The notes: a model not told the origin generated them from the sequence alone. A stretch of DNA of 64,000 nucleotides from Burkholderia sp. BCC1644 (GCF_902833225.1 NZ_CADFEI010000015.1:155720-219719); one strand, 5' to 3'. Shown: positions 26,396 to 35,314, counted from the stretch's first letter. Numbers and translations: made by a program.

Positions 26396-26426
26396 GAAAA
26401 AGGCCCAAACGCGTGAGCGTCTGGGC
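26396..26426 (-). terminator. Rho-independent terminator, minus strand
   Basis: On the minus strand GCCCAGACGC, loop TCAC, GCGTTTGGGC (one mismatch), followed by CTTTTT. It probably ends the DUF4148 transcript 115 bp after its stop, leaving a long 3' UTR with a second hairpin (GACGCGCGC / GCGCGCGTC at 26476-26498). Confidence 0.6.
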
Positions 26427-26541
26427 GGAAAGCCGCCGACTTGCGGCGACGGAGGTTCTGCTCCTGCGGGCAAACGACGCGCGCAAATGGCGCGCGTCAC
26501 GTCGATGGAATGGTGCGCTCGGGCAGACCGGGGACGTTCGA

Positions 26542-26871
26542 TTAGTTGCCGAAATAGACCGAGTTCACGGGGTTCGGCGCGTCATGCGTCATGCGGCGGC
26601 CTGCCTGGCCGGCACCCGTCGCCACGGCACCGTAGCCGCTCGTGTCGGCCTGCGCGAGCATCGGCTGGTTCGGCTGGATGCGTTGTTCGGCTGCCTGGAT
26701 GTTGTTCGGGTACTGCGAATCGCTCGCCAGCGGCTTGTAGCCGTTCTGTTCGAGTTGCACGAGTTCGGCCTTGACCTGGTCGCGCGTCAGCCCCTGCTCG
26801 GACTGTGCAAACGATGCGATCGGTGCGGCAAGGACGGATGCGGCGATGGCTGCGTAGATGATCGACTTCAT
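26542..26871 (-). CDS. DUF4148 exported protein
   Basis: 109 residues. A clear signal peptide (MKSIIYAAIAASVLAAPIASFAQS) is followed by the family core LTRDQVKAELVQLEQNGYKPLASDSQYPNNIQAAEQRI. Such small periplasmic proteins are numerous in Burkholderia and of unknown function. A GC-poor upstream region with an AGGGG-AAA-CCCTTA dyad (26960-26973) precedes it. Confidence 0.88.
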   Translation of the reverse strand: MKSIIYAAIAASVLAAPIASFAQSEQGLTRDQVKAELVQLEQNGYKPLASDSQYPNNIQAAEQRIQPNQPMLAQADTSGYGAVATGAGQAGRRMTHDAPNPVNSVYFGN

Positions 26872-27383
26872 GATTTACCTCCGGAATATGTTCTCTTTTG
26901 ACGTCGCCTCGGCAGGACTGTCTGAAGCGATTGAAACCAGTGTAGTGCTCGCCACTCCGAGGGGAAACCCTTAGTTTGAACATACAGCGTTGCGATTTTG
27001 GCAAATATCACTGAGTGTTTCTGAGCACATCCGTCGCGACTTGCTTCATCTGTACAACAATCGCTGACGAAACGCCAACAACCGGATCACATATCCCAAA
27101 GGTTGTGTTGTAGAATCGTAAGGTTTTATTCGCCAGTCGATATTCCATCCACCATGTACGCGCTCACGCCCCCTTCGGTTTCGCCGTCCGGCCCGGCCGG
27201 CGTGCGCGCGCACGCCGGCCATCCGGCGCATCCCCTCGCTCGACGCACGGCCCAGGCGCCGCTCGCGCCTGCCCGGCGCCTGATCTGACGGCTCGGTCTC
27301 CTCCCGGAGCCAGGTCAGACAGGCTCCGGGCGATCCCCATAGGCACGCCACGCCTGCCCTTGCCGATCATTTGGAGAACTGCC
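26872..27383. other. Divergent intergenic region between DUF4148 gene and rnk
   Basis: 512 bp. The left half is A/T-rich and should hold both promoters. The right half contains a 44-codon plus-strand frame (27154-27288) rich in Pro, Ala and Arg with no good ribosome binding site, which I do not call, and the hairpin at 27303-27330. Confidence 0.5.
27303..27330 (+). promoter_or_regulatory. Leader hairpin before rnk
   Basis: CCCGGAGCC and GGCTCCGGG (perfect 9-bp arms, 10-nt loop) lie 53 bp before the rnk start codon. It could be an attenuator or a translation-control stem. No T-run follows. Confidence 0.45.
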
Positions 27384-27782
27384 ATGAAACAACGCCTTTA
27401 CCAGTTGACCGAACTCGACGTTGCTCGCCTCGAAAAGCACGCCGAACACAACCCGCGCTTCCAGACCATGCTCGACACGCTGCTCGAGCGTGCCGACATC
27501 GTCCAGCCCGACGCCATCAAGGCGAATGTCGTCACGATGAACTCGCAGATCACACTGCTCGACGAGGCGACCCAGGAACAGGCCACCTGGACGATTGTTT
27601 ATCCCGATTCCGCCAATCTCGAACTCGGCCGCCTGAACGTCTTCTCGCCTGTCGGCATGGCGCTGCTGGGCACGCAGCGTGGCCAGATGGTCAAGGTGAT
27701 GCAGCCGAGCGGCGCCGAAAAGCTGATGAAGGTCTCCGCGATCGTGTTCCAGCCGGAGGCCAACGGCGAATACACGCGCTGA
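27384..27782 (+). CDS. rnk: Nucleoside diphosphate kinase regulator / GreA-GreB C-terminal domain protein
   Basis: 132 residues. A short coiled-coil N-terminus (LTELDVARLEKHAEHNPRFQTMLDTLLERAD) precedes the FKBP-like GreA/GreB C-terminal domain (VTMNSQITLLDEATQEQATWTIVYPDSANLELGRLNVFSPVGMALLG). This is the Rnk family, which binds RNA polymerase and, in Pseudomonas, influences Ndk levels. It ends in a strong terminator. Confidence 0.9.
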   Translation: MKQRLYQLTELDVARLEKHAEHNPRFQTMLDTLLERADIVQPDAIKANVVTMNSQITLLDEATQEQATWTIVYPDSANLELGRLNVFSPVGMALLGTQRGQMVKVMQPSGAEKLMKVSAIVFQPEANGEYTR

Positions 27783-27830
27783 GCCATCGGTAGCCAGCGC
27801 CGAGCTCGACACGGGCGCAGAACGAAAAAA

Positions 27831-27854
27831 GCGAGGCACCGGCCTCGCTTTTTT
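27831..27854. terminator. Bidirectional Rho-independent terminator after rnk
   Basis: GCGAGGC, loop ACCG, GCCTCGC, then six T; six A precede the stem, so it can work on both strands. Confidence 0.88.
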
Positions 27855-27902
27855 GCATTCGGACGATCCGAAACGTCGTCATCCCATTCCGCAGACGAAA
27901 AA

Positions 27903-27925
27903 AAGGCGCCCGAAGGCGCCTTTTT
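27903..27925. terminator. Terminator of the porin gene
   Basis: AAGGCGCC / GGCGCC with loop CGAA, flanked by A-runs and T-runs. On the minus strand it lies 35 bp after the porin stop and is followed by a long T-run. Confidence 0.85.
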
Positions 27926-27959
27926 CGATGCTGCGAAGCGGGTTACCCCGCCGTCACGC

Positions 27960-29093
27960 TTAGAAGCGGTGACGCAGACCAACCGTTGCTGCGGTTTGGT
28001 TGATCGACGAGCTCGGCAGGACCGAGTTGTCGCCGTTGTAGATCGATGCGCCGATGCCGTTCTTCGCTGCACGCTGGTACACAGCTTGTGCGTAGACGTC
28101 CGTGCGCTTCGACAGTGCGTAGTCAGCTTGCAGGCCGAACTGGTTCCAGTGCGTGCTGCCGTTGTTGATCTTCGCGTTCGTGTACGTGTAAGCAGCACCC
28201 AGGCCGAGAGCCGGCGTCAGGTTGTACTTTGCGTTGACTTCGTAGTTGTCGGTGCGCACCGAGCCGAGGCTACCAACAGCATTGTTGTCGAGACGCGCTT
28301 GCGTCCATGCAGCGCCGACTTGTGCCGGGCCGAATGCGTAGCCAGCAGCAGCACCGTACGTGCGGACACGGCCTTGGCTAGCGATGCCACCGATCGCCGA
28401 CGACGTCGCGCCGTTTGCGTTCGTACCGTCACCCAGGTTCGCTTGCGAGTATGCAGCAGCAAGCTTCAGGCCTTGGAACTGGTATGCAGCACCCGCGCTG
28501 TATGCACGGTTGTTGGCGAAGTTCGTGTTGTTCGAGAACGAGTACGTGCCGCCGAATTGCAGGCCAGCGTAGTTCGCGCTCGTGTACTTGATCGTGTTGT
28601 TCTGAGCGACATCACCGTTCGTGCTCAGACGGTCAAGGTTCAGCGGGTGCGCGAAGTACGTGCCGCCCCACGAGCCCGTTGCCGTCAGCGGCGCCAGGTA
28701 GTCTTGCGTTGCGTCGTATTGCTTACCCAGCGTGACCGTGCCGTACTGGCTCGACAGGCCGACGAAAGCTTGACGGTTGAACATGCCGCCGTTGCCGTTC
28801 GCGAACTTGCCGTTACCGATGTTGAAGCCGCTTTCCAACGTGAAGATTGCCTTCAGGCCGCCACCCAGGTCTTCCGAGCCACGCAGGCCGAAACGGCTCT
28901 GGTCAATGCCCGAACCCATCGACCAACGCGACTTGCCGTTGACCGGCACGCCCGATGCGTTGACGCCCGTTGCGACGTTGCTTTGGTAGGTGATGCCTGC
29001 GTCCAGCACGCCGTACAGCGTGACGCTGCTTTGTGCGTGAGCGACGGTAGCAAACGATGCTGCAGCTGCTGCAACGATCAGAGTCTTGTTCAT
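27960..29093 (-). CDS. General porin, Gram-negative Porin_4 / OmpC-like family
   Basis: 377 residues. Signal peptide MNKTLIVAAAAASFATVAHAQ, then SSVTLYGVLDAGITYQSN, the standard start of Burkholderia trimeric porins. It contains RWSMGSGIDQSRFGLRGSEDLGGGLKAIFTLESGFN, split over strands one to three, and a terminal LRHRF ending in aromatic Phe required by the BAM machinery. It forms a 16-strand outer-membrane channel. Codon use is more biased and the GC lower than in flanking genes, as expected for a highly expressed gene. Confidence 0.93.
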   Translation of the reverse strand: MNKTLIVAAAAASFATVAHAQSSVTLYGVLDAGITYQSNVATGVNASGVPVNGKSRWSMGSGIDQSRFGLRGSEDLGGGLKAIFTLESGFNIGNGKFANGNGGMFNRQAFVGLSSQYGTVTLGKQYDATQDYLAPLTATGSWGGTYFAHPLNLDRLSTNGDVAQNNTIKYTSANYAGLQFGGTYSFSNNTNFANNRAYSAGAAYQFQGLKLAAAYSQANLGDGTNANGATSSAIGGIASQGRVRTYGAAAGYAFGPAQVGAAWTQARLDNNAVGSLGSVRTDNYEVNAKYNLTPALGLGAAYTYTNAKINNGSTHWNQFGLQADYALSKRTDVYAQAVYQRAAKNGIGASIYNGDNSVLPSSSINQTAATVGLRHRF

Positions 29094-29670
29094 TCGTGGA
29101 GCTCCCTTCTAAAAAGAGGCAGGTCTCGCGACCTTGTTCATAAACGGTCTGCAACCGCCCGGGAGCGCCATCGATCCTGCTGGCCGCGCCCGGATAGTTG
29201 CCCGTTTGGGAACCGTGAGTTTAGGGGTGTACCCTAGGGGAGCGATCCGCAAATAAAGAAATAAGCTTTTCCAGAACTAGAAATAATGAAAGTGGGGCCT
29301 AGTCATAAGTATTTGTTTTAACGTTTGTTTTTGACTTCTTGACGACGGCATTTTGGAGGCATTCATCGCACCATTCTTACATGTCATCGTCTTGACGGTT
29401 GCATAGAAACAACAAACGGATCCGACGCAGCACCCCCAAATCGGTAACTTATACCTATTTTAGTCCCAAATTCCGGGTGCCGGGCGTCTAAAACGTACTC
29501 GCCCTTCTGTAAACAGGGTGCCTCGGGCGATGTCCCCGTCAGTCGACGGAAAGGAAATGGCGGTTGCCACCTGACGTGACACGCAGTAACAGCCTTAACC
29601 GCTCGCGTAACCCGGCCGGTGCACTGGCAGGCTAATGTAAGGCAGCCTTCAATACTGAACAGGACACGCC
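29094..29670. other. Long A/T-rich upstream region of the porin
   Basis: 577 bp, the most A/T-rich part of the window, especially 29240-29340. It contains a TAGGGGTGTACCCTA dyad (29222-29236) and must hold the porin promoter and that of the next gene. No ORF with a ribosome binding site is seen. Confidence 0.5.
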
Positions 29671-30042
29671 ATGAATCGACGCTCGTTGTTGCGCGCCATC
29701 GGATTGACCGCCGCCTTCGCCGGCACCGGCTGGCTGCGCGCCGCTTCGGCCCAGCCCGCGCCGCCCGTGTATCGGCCGTCCGGCCCGAACCGCGTGCCCG
29801 GCGGCCCGCCGTATGACGATCGCCCGCGCTCCGGGCCGCCGGCAGCCCGGCACGACCGCCGGCCGCCGCCACCCCGGCCGCACGGCTATATATGGACGGA
29901 CGGCTATTGGCGCTGGCAGCGTGGCCGCTATATATGGGTGTCCGGCCGCTGGGTCGCACGACGCCCCGGACGTCGCTGGGTACCCGGCTACTGGCGCCGC
30001 CAGGGGCCGGCATGGGTCTACGTCGAAGGCTCGTGGCGATAG
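29671..30042 (+). CDS. Tat-exported YXWQ/WXXGXW-repeat protein
   Basis: 123 residues. The N-terminus MNRRSLLRAIGLTAAFAGTG carries two arginines before a hydrophobic stretch, and looks like a Tat or basic Sec signal. A Pro/Arg-rich middle follows. The C-terminal third repeats GYIWTDGYWRWQRGRYIWVSGRW and WVPGYWRRQGPAWVYVEGSW, the W-x-x-G-x-W pattern seen in BcpO-like exported proteins. Function unknown; the repeats suggest a surface or peptidoglycan-linked role. Confidence 0.75.
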   Translation: MNRRSLLRAIGLTAAFAGTGWLRAASAQPAPPVYRPSGPNRVPGGPPYDDRPRSGPPAARHDRRPPPPRPHGYIWTDGYWRWQRGRYIWVSGRWVARRPGRRWVPGYWRRQGPAWVYVEGSWR

Positions 30043-30334
30043 GATGCCGCCCGGCTCCGGCCAATGAAGGTCCGGAGCCGGACGGCGCGCGGGAAGCGGC
30101 GCCGTTCGCGCCGTGAATCAGGATGCACGGCCCGCAATCAGCGCATCGTTACGCCAGCGCCCTGCCGCCTTCGCGACGAACACATCGACGCATCATCGCG
30201 GCCGTTCGTCGCGACGGCATCCTTCGGATAACGAAATCAATCGATGCCGACGCAAACGGATCCGGCCATGCGTCGTTCCATCGCGCGCCATCTGCGGCAC
30301 GCCATGCACCGGCGAAGCGGCCGGTGCGTCCTGC

Positions 30335-30721
30335 TCAACGCCCGCCGCCCTCCGGTTCCCGCGCACGACGACGCGCCGCGCAGATCGCGCGATGATGTTC
30401 GTCGGCCCACCGGATCATCGCCTGCATCGGCGTGAGGAACGAGCGCCCGAGATCGGTCAGCGCATACTCGACGCGCGGCGGCACTTCGGCGAACAGCGCG
30501 CGGCTGACGAAGCCGTCCTGCTCGAGCCGCTTCAGCGTACGCGACAGCATCTGGTTCGACACATCGCCGATCGCGCGGCCGAGTTCGTTGAAACGCATCG
30601 TTCCGCCGGACAGCGCTTCGAGCACGAGCAGGCTCCACTGGTCGCCGATGCGGTCGAGCACATCGCGGATCGGGCAAGGCTGGTCGAGTTCGACGGATTC
30701 GTCGGCGGACGGCAACGGCAT
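30335..30721 (-). CDS. HxlR-family regulator
   Basis: 128 residues from ATG 30721; an upstream ATG at 30763 adds 14 residues but lies inside the inverted repeat at 30759-30793, so the shorter start is preferred. The family pattern is complete: CPIRDVLDRIGDQWSLLVLEALSGGTMRFNELGRAIGDVSNQMLSRTLKRLEQDGFV. One Cys near the N-terminus is the usual redox- or ligand-responsive position of this family. Divergent from the SnoaL-like gene. Confidence 0.87.
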   Translation of the reverse strand: MPLPSADESVELDQPCPIRDVLDRIGDQWSLLVLEALSGGTMRFNELGRAIGDVSNQMLSRTLKRLEQDGFVSRALFAEVPPRVEYALTDLGRSFLTPMQAMIRWADEHHRAICAARRRAREPEGGGR

Positions 30722-30758
30722 GACTGGACTCTCTTCTCTCTTTCTAGGGCAATGCACG

Positions 30759-30793
30759 GTCATCGCGGTGTGACCTGTTCACACCGCGATGAC
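30759..30793. promoter_or_regulatory. Perfect 15-bp-arm inverted repeat, probable HxlR operator
   Basis: GTCATCGCGGTGTGA, 5-bp spacer CCTGT, then the exact reverse complement. It lies 38 bp upstream of the preferred hxlR-type start and faces the divergent SnoaL-like gene. It is most likely an autoregulatory operator. Confidence 0.6.
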
Positions 30794-31058
30794 TTCTTGT
30801 GACGGGTTCGCGGCAACTGTACCATTCGATCGACCCGGCAACCGGCACGATTCGCCAGTTCACCGAAACATGACGATGCCGCACGGCATCGCCGTATCAG
30901 CCGCCGCGACGCCCCATGCGTTGCGACGAATCCTTCGCATCGGGACTGCACGCGTGCCGGCAATTGCACCCTGCCGCCCGCCGATCGTCACGATCGGCGT
31001 CACCCGCAGTCGCGCATCGCGCGCCCACTCACGAACCGTCAGACAAGGAAACCGCTAC
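30794..31058. other. Intergenic region before SnoaL-like gene
   Basis: 265 bp. Together with the inverted repeat it makes the divergent control region. No further gene is seen; AAGGAA is the ribosome binding site of the next gene. Confidence 0.4.
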
Positions 31059-31535
31059 ATGTCATTGTTCCGCTCCCCCGCTCGCGCCGTTGCCGCCTGC
31101 GTGTTGCTGGCCGCATCGACGGCCGCGCTGGCCGCCGGCCCGGCTACCCGCGACCTGGCCGCCGAGGAAGCCAACCGCCAGCTCGTGCTGACGTTCTACG
31201 ACCGCTTCTTCAACAAGCACGAAGCAGTCGAGGCCGCCGCCGTCGTCGCGGACGACTATAAACAGCACAACCCGCACGTGCCGGACGGCAAGAAGCCATT
31301 CGTGTCGTACTTCGTCGGCGCGTTCCAGAAGAACCCCGCATCGCGCGCGCGCATCGTCCGCAGCGCAACCGACGGCGATCTCGTGTACCTGCACGTGCAT
31401 GCGACCGAACGTCCGGGCGATCGCGGCGAAGCGGTGGTCGACATCTTCCGCGTGAAGGACGGCAAGATCGTCGAGCACTGGGACGTGATCCAGCCGGTGC
31501 CCGAAACGGCCGCAAACCGGAACACGATGTTCTGA
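31059..31535 (+). CDS. Exported SnoaL-like (NTF2-fold) protein
   Basis: 158 residues. Signal peptide with core AVAACVLLAASTAALA. The mature part matches SnoaL-like cyclase/isomerase folds (LVLTFYDRFFNKHEAVEAAAVVADDYKQHNPHV, ending IFRVKDGKIVEHWDVIQPVPE). The conserved His and Asp of the active pocket seem present. Many such exported members have no assigned substrate. Probably controlled by the divergent HxlR regulator. Confidence 0.82.
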   Translation: MSLFRSPARAVAACVLLAASTAALAAGPATRDLAAEEANRQLVLTFYDRFFNKHEAVEAAAVVADDYKQHNPHVPDGKKPFVSYFVGAFQKNPASRARIVRSATDGDLVYLHVHATERPGDRGEAVVDIFRVKDGKIVEHWDVIQPVPETAANRNTMF

Positions 31536-31663
31536 CGCGCGGGCGCCGGGCAAGCGCGGATGCCCGGCGCCGGCGAAGTCCCCTACAATCGTGCTTCGCC
31601 GCCGCTCCGGCGCAGGCGAAGCACGGCCCGCGAAGGCGGCCGTTCGCGAAGACGGTGTCAACG

Positions 31664-32479
31664 ATGAGCCCCGCCCAAATTTCCCTGAGCAACGCCGGCG
31701 ACCTGATCGCCAGCCTCGGCAGTCCGCAGTTTCCCGCCCGGCTTTGGGCGTGGCTGCGCGAAACCGTCGATCCGCAATCCCATTACAGCGTCGCGACGCG
31801 TTACCGGCGTGACGCGCCGTCGCACGCGGTCGACGGCGTCGACGTGCTGTTCTTCGCCGGCGGCGACGATCCCGACGGCACGCGCCACGCACTCGATCTG
31901 TATACACAGGGCGACTGGCGCAACGACACCCTGCTCCCGCATATCGAGCGCACGACCGATTCGCAGCTCGTGTTCTCCTGCAACGAGGAAATCGACACGG
32001 CGACCGAGTACGGCCGCCAGTTCGCGCTTGGCGAGCTCGGCGAGGACTGCACGCTGCTCGGCAGCGAGCGCGACTATGTCTATGCGTTCTCGCTGTTCCG
32101 CCGGCGCGGCCAGCCGTCCTATACGCTGGCCGAACTGGCGCTGCTGCGGCAGCTCGGCGATTTCGTGCTGCCGCTGCTGATCCAGCATGCGCGGCTCGCA
32201 CGCCTGACGCCGCGCTCGGACGACGGCGCGCTGCTGCAGCGCTTCGAACAGCGGCTGTCGGCCAGCGGCGCGGCGCTGTCGCAGCGCGAGCGGCTCGTGT
32301 GCCGCGCGGTGCTGCAGGGCCAGCCCGTCCCGCAAATCGCCGATGCGCTCGCGCTCAAGGCCAGCAGCGTGCGCACCTATCTCGGGCGCGCACTCGCGAA
32401 GCTCGGCGTCGCGAACCGCGCCGGACTGTTCGCGTGGTGCGTGACCGAAGAAGAAGCGCCGGAAGGCCGCAGCCAGTAG
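31664..32479 (+). CDS. LuxR-type helix-turn-helix regulator
   Basis: 271 residues from ATG 31664; a GTG at 31655 is possible. The N-terminal ~190 residues have no known sensor domain but contain a regular helical region. The C-terminal domain (LSQRERLVCRAVLQGQPVPQIADALALKASSVRTYLGRALAKLGVANRAGLFAW) is a LuxR-type DNA-binding unit. It lacks an AHL pocket and receiver domain, so the signal is unknown. The next operon starts 398 bp downstream. Confidence 0.85.
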   Translation: MSPAQISLSNAGDLIASLGSPQFPARLWAWLRETVDPQSHYSVATRYRRDAPSHAVDGVDVLFFAGGDDPDGTRHALDLYTQGDWRNDTLLPHIERTTDSQLVFSCNEEIDTATEYGRQFALGELGEDCTLLGSERDYVYAFSLFRRRGQPSYTLAELALLRQLGDFVLPLLIQHARLARLTPRSDDGALLQRFEQRLSASGAALSQRERLVCRAVLQGQPVPQIADALALKASSVRTYLGRALAKLGVANRAGLFAWCVTEEEAPEGRSQ

Positions 32480-32877
32480 ACGCCACCGCCGCGTCACCCT
32501 CACCGCCTTTGTCGCGCGTTGTCCTCAAAACAATGACAGACAGCCGGCGGCCCCGCTCCTAGTATCTGACTCACCCGACGACAGCAACGCGTCGGATACC
32601 ACGGAGACACGGAATGCCGAATATCGGATCGACGCCGGCCCGCGCGGCCGCGAGCGCGTCGCCCATCGATTCGCCGATACGGACCTACCGGCAAAACCGG
32701 CATGACGCTCCGGCAGCCGTTGCCGGCCTTCGCCACGGTGCATCGCCGCCACCACGCAGCGCCGGCACGTAACGCCCCATTCCATTCCAACCCGACCGGG
32801 TTCACGTGACCGGACGAGCCACACGGCCCGCCCGCCGGACATGTGCGCCCGTCGATCCCCCTATCCGGAGGAGACAC
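32480..32877. other. Intergenic region with a possible small ORF
   Basis: 398 bp before the amidohydrolase gene. A TAGTAT near 32560 may be a -10 element. The only ORF with a ribosome binding site is described separately. Confidence 0.4.
32614..32772 (+). CDS. Possible 52-residue protein
   Basis: ATG 32614 follows GGAGACACGGA. The product is Ala/Pro/Arg-rich with no helix, signal or domain. Placed 105 bp before the amidohydrolase gene, it could be a leader, but low complexity and GC bias make a chance ORF equally likely. Confidence 0.25.
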   Translation: MPNIGSTPARAAASASPIDSPIRTYRQNRHDAPAAVAGLRHGASPPPRSAGT

Positions 32878-34503
32878 ATGCAACACGCCGATACCGTCTA
32901 TCTGAACGGCCTGCTTTACACGGGCGACGCGCAGCGCCGCTTCGCGCAGGCGCTCGCTACAAAGGACGGCAAGATCGTCGCGGTCGGCCGCGACGACGAC
33001 ATCCGTCCTCTGGCCGGCCCCGCAACGCGGATGGTCGATCTCGCCGGCCGGCTGATGCTGCCGGGCCTGATCGACGGTCACGTGCATCCGCTCGAAGGTC
33101 ATCAGATTCTCGGCGACTTCGACCTGTCCGGCATCAACGATCCCGACGCGATCCTGCAACGCATCCGCGCGTGCGCCGATGCGACGCCCGACGAGCCGTG
33201 GGTCTATCTCGGCGGCGCGAACCTCGCCGCGTTCGGCGCGTATCCGACCCGCGAACTGCTCGACCGGATCGTGCCGGACCGGCCGCTGCTCGTGGTCGGC
33301 TTCGACGTGCACAGCGGCTGCCTCAACACGAAGGGGCTCGAAGCGGCCGGCATCCACGCCGACACGCCCGATCCGTCCGGCGGCGTGATCGAGCGTGACG
33401 CCTCGGGCGCGCCAAACGGCGTCGTGCACGAAGCGGCGTTCTACCGTGTGTGCCCGATCATTCCGCAACTGAGCCCGGCAGGCTACCCGAAGTCGCTCGC
33501 CAAGGCGCACGCGATGGCGCATGGCTACGGCATCACCGGCTGGTTCGATGCGCGCGTCGAGGAAGCCGAACTCAAGGCCTATGCCGACGCGCAGCGCGCG
33601 GGCACGCTAAAGGCGTACATGAGCGCGGGCCTCTATGCGAACCCGCGCCGCGACCCGCGCGAGCAGGTCGAGCGCTTCGTCGCCTGGCGCCGCGAATACG
33701 AGCGCGACAACCTGCGCCTGCATACGGTGAAGATCTTCGTCGACGGCGTACCGGAATCGAAAACCGCCGCGCTGCTCGAGCCGTACGCGGGCACCGACGA
33801 CTGCGGCCTCGCGCTGTGGAGCCAGGACGCACTGAACGAAATCTGCCTGCTCGCCGATACGGCCGGCTTCGACCTGCATTTCCATACGCTCGCCGACCGC
33901 GCGGTGCGCATGACGCTCGACGCGCTCGAACATGTCCAGCGCCGCAACGGCATGCGCGACCGGCGCGCGCAGCTTGCGCACCTGCAGCTCGTCGATCCGG
34001 CCGACATGAGCCGCTTCAACCGGCTCGGCGCGATCGCGAGCGTGCAGACGCTGTGGACCGCCGCCCGCGAGGAGCAGCAACAGCTTTATCGCGACCTGCT
34101 CGGCGCCGAGCGCACCGCGCGCAACTATCCGTTCCGCAGCCTGCGCAACGCGGGCGCGATGCTCGCGGCCGGTTCCGACTGGTCGGTCAGCACGATGGAC
34201 CCGATGCAGATCATTCAGACGGGCGTCACGCACCTGCTGATCGACCAGCCCGACAGCCCGCCGTGGAATCCGCACGAGCGGCTCGACCTGCTCACGATGC
34301 TCGAGGCCTATACGATCAACACCGCCTATGCGTTGCGCTTCGACGACTGCACGGGTTCGCTCGAAGCGGGCAAGGATGCGAGCTTCGCGATCCTCGACCG
34401 CAATCCGTTCGCACACCCGGTCGAGACGTTCGCGCAAACCCGCGTGATCGAGACGTGCTTCCGCGGCGAAGTCGTGCACGCCGCGCCGGGCTGGGCCGAC
34501 TGA
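32878..34503 (+). CDS. YtcJ-like amidohydrolase
   Basis: 541 residues. Metal ligands of the amidohydrolase superfamily are visible: LPGLIDGHVHPLEGH (HxH), a later HFHTLADRA, and AAGSDWSVSTMDP with the catalytic Asp. The N-terminal beta-sandwich begins ADTVYLNGLLYTGD. YtcJ relatives hydrolyse N-substituted formamides or acylated amines. It is oriented toward a convergent isochorismatase-like hydrolase and MFS genes, suggesting a small catabolic locus for an amide. Substrate unknown. Confidence 0.87.
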   Translation: MQHADTVYLNGLLYTGDAQRRFAQALATKDGKIVAVGRDDDIRPLAGPATRMVDLAGRLMLPGLIDGHVHPLEGHQILGDFDLSGINDPDAILQRIRACADATPDEPWVYLGGANLAAFGAYPTRELLDRIVPDRPLLVVGFDVHSGCLNTKGLEAAGIHADTPDPSGGVIERDASGAPNGVVHEAAFYRVCPIIPQLSPAGYPKSLAKAHAMAHGYGITGWFDARVEEAELKAYADAQRAGTLKAYMSAGLYANPRRDPREQVERFVAWRREYERDNLRLHTVKIFVDGVPESKTAALLEPYAGTDDCGLALWSQDALNEICLLADTAGFDLHFHTLADRAVRMTLDALEHVQRRNGMRDRRAQLAHLQLVDPADMSRFNRLGAIASVQTLWTAAREEQQQLYRDLLGAERTARNYPFRSLRNAGAMLAAGSDWSVSTMDPMQIIQTGVTHLLIDQPDSPPWNPHERLDLLTMLEAYTINTAYALRFDDCTGSLEAGKDASFAILDRNPFAHPVETFAQTRVIETCFRGEVVHAAPGWAD

Positions 34504-34523
34504 GCGTCGGCCCGGGGCCGTCG

Positions 34524-35135
34524 TCAGGCGATGCCGAGCGCCAGTACCTGCTCGGTCGTCAGCACGTCGCCGAACGTGTCCGACAGCGCGGCCAGCGTCG
34601 CGCGATGGAGGTCGCGGTGCGGCACCGTCCCGCCGTCCGCGACGTCGAGATCGCGCGTCGCGCACGCGTCGTCTACGACGATCACCGCATAGCCGAGCGG
34701 CACCGCATCGCGTGCCGCGCCGGCCACGCATGCATGCGTCATCAGGCCCGTGACGATCAGCGTGTCGACGCCGGCGCCCTTCAGGCGCGCATCGAGGTCC
34801 GTCGTCGGGAATACGCTGACCGACGTCTTCTTCACGACCGCGTGGTGCGGCGCCGGCTGCAGGTCCGCGTGAAAGCGGAAGCCGTCGCTGCCGTCGGCGA
34901 AGATCGGGCTGTCGGCCGTATCGACGTGCTGGACGTGAAACACCGGAATGCCCGCGCGGTCGGCGAACGCGATCACGCGCTGCGCATTGCCCAGCGCGCG
35001 CGGCCCTTCCGGAATCGGCAGCCGGCCGCTGAAGTATTCGTTCTGGAAATCGATGACCAGCAGCGCGCTGCGGGCGGCGTCGATCGACGTCGGCGCGGTC
35101 GCGCCGGCCAGGGTACGGATGGTCGGATGTTGCAT
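34524..35135 (-). CDS. Isochorismatase-family cysteine hydrolase
   Basis: 203 residues from ATG 35135. The catalytic triad is present: Asp in ALLVIDFQNEYF, Lys in VVKKTSVSVF, and Cys in VTGLMTHACVAGAARDA. Such enzymes hydrolyse nicotinamide, N-carbamoyl compounds or isochorismate; length and lack of an aryl-carrier domain exclude a siderophore bifunctional form. It is followed upstream by an MFS gene 179 bp away in the same direction. Confidence 0.87.
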   Translation of the reverse strand: MQHPTIRTLAGATAPTSIDAARSALLVIDFQNEYFSGRLPIPEGPRALGNAQRVIAFADRAGIPVFHVQHVDTADSPIFADGSDGFRFHADLQPAPHHAVVKKTSVSVFPTTDLDARLKGAGVDTLIVTGLMTHACVAGAARDAVPLGYAVIVVDDACATRDLDVADGGTVPHRDLHRATLAALSDTFGDVLTTEQVLALGIA

Positions 35136-35314
35136 GGGTCGCTCTCTTTCGGTTCGCACAATGATCGGACGGCGCGCCGGGCCTGCCGGCGCCGCCGGAC
35201 GCGGCCCGATCCTTCCCCGGCCGCGAGGCGCCAGTGTCGGGCCGCGCGGCCTTGCGCGACAGCGGCGCGCGGGACAACGTCCGACAGGATCGGGCCAACG
35301 TGCGCGCGTGCCGC

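Noticed and set aside
27154..27288. 44-codon frame before rnk as a leader peptide
   Set aside because: No ribosome binding site, low complexity, and typical of chance GC-rich frames.
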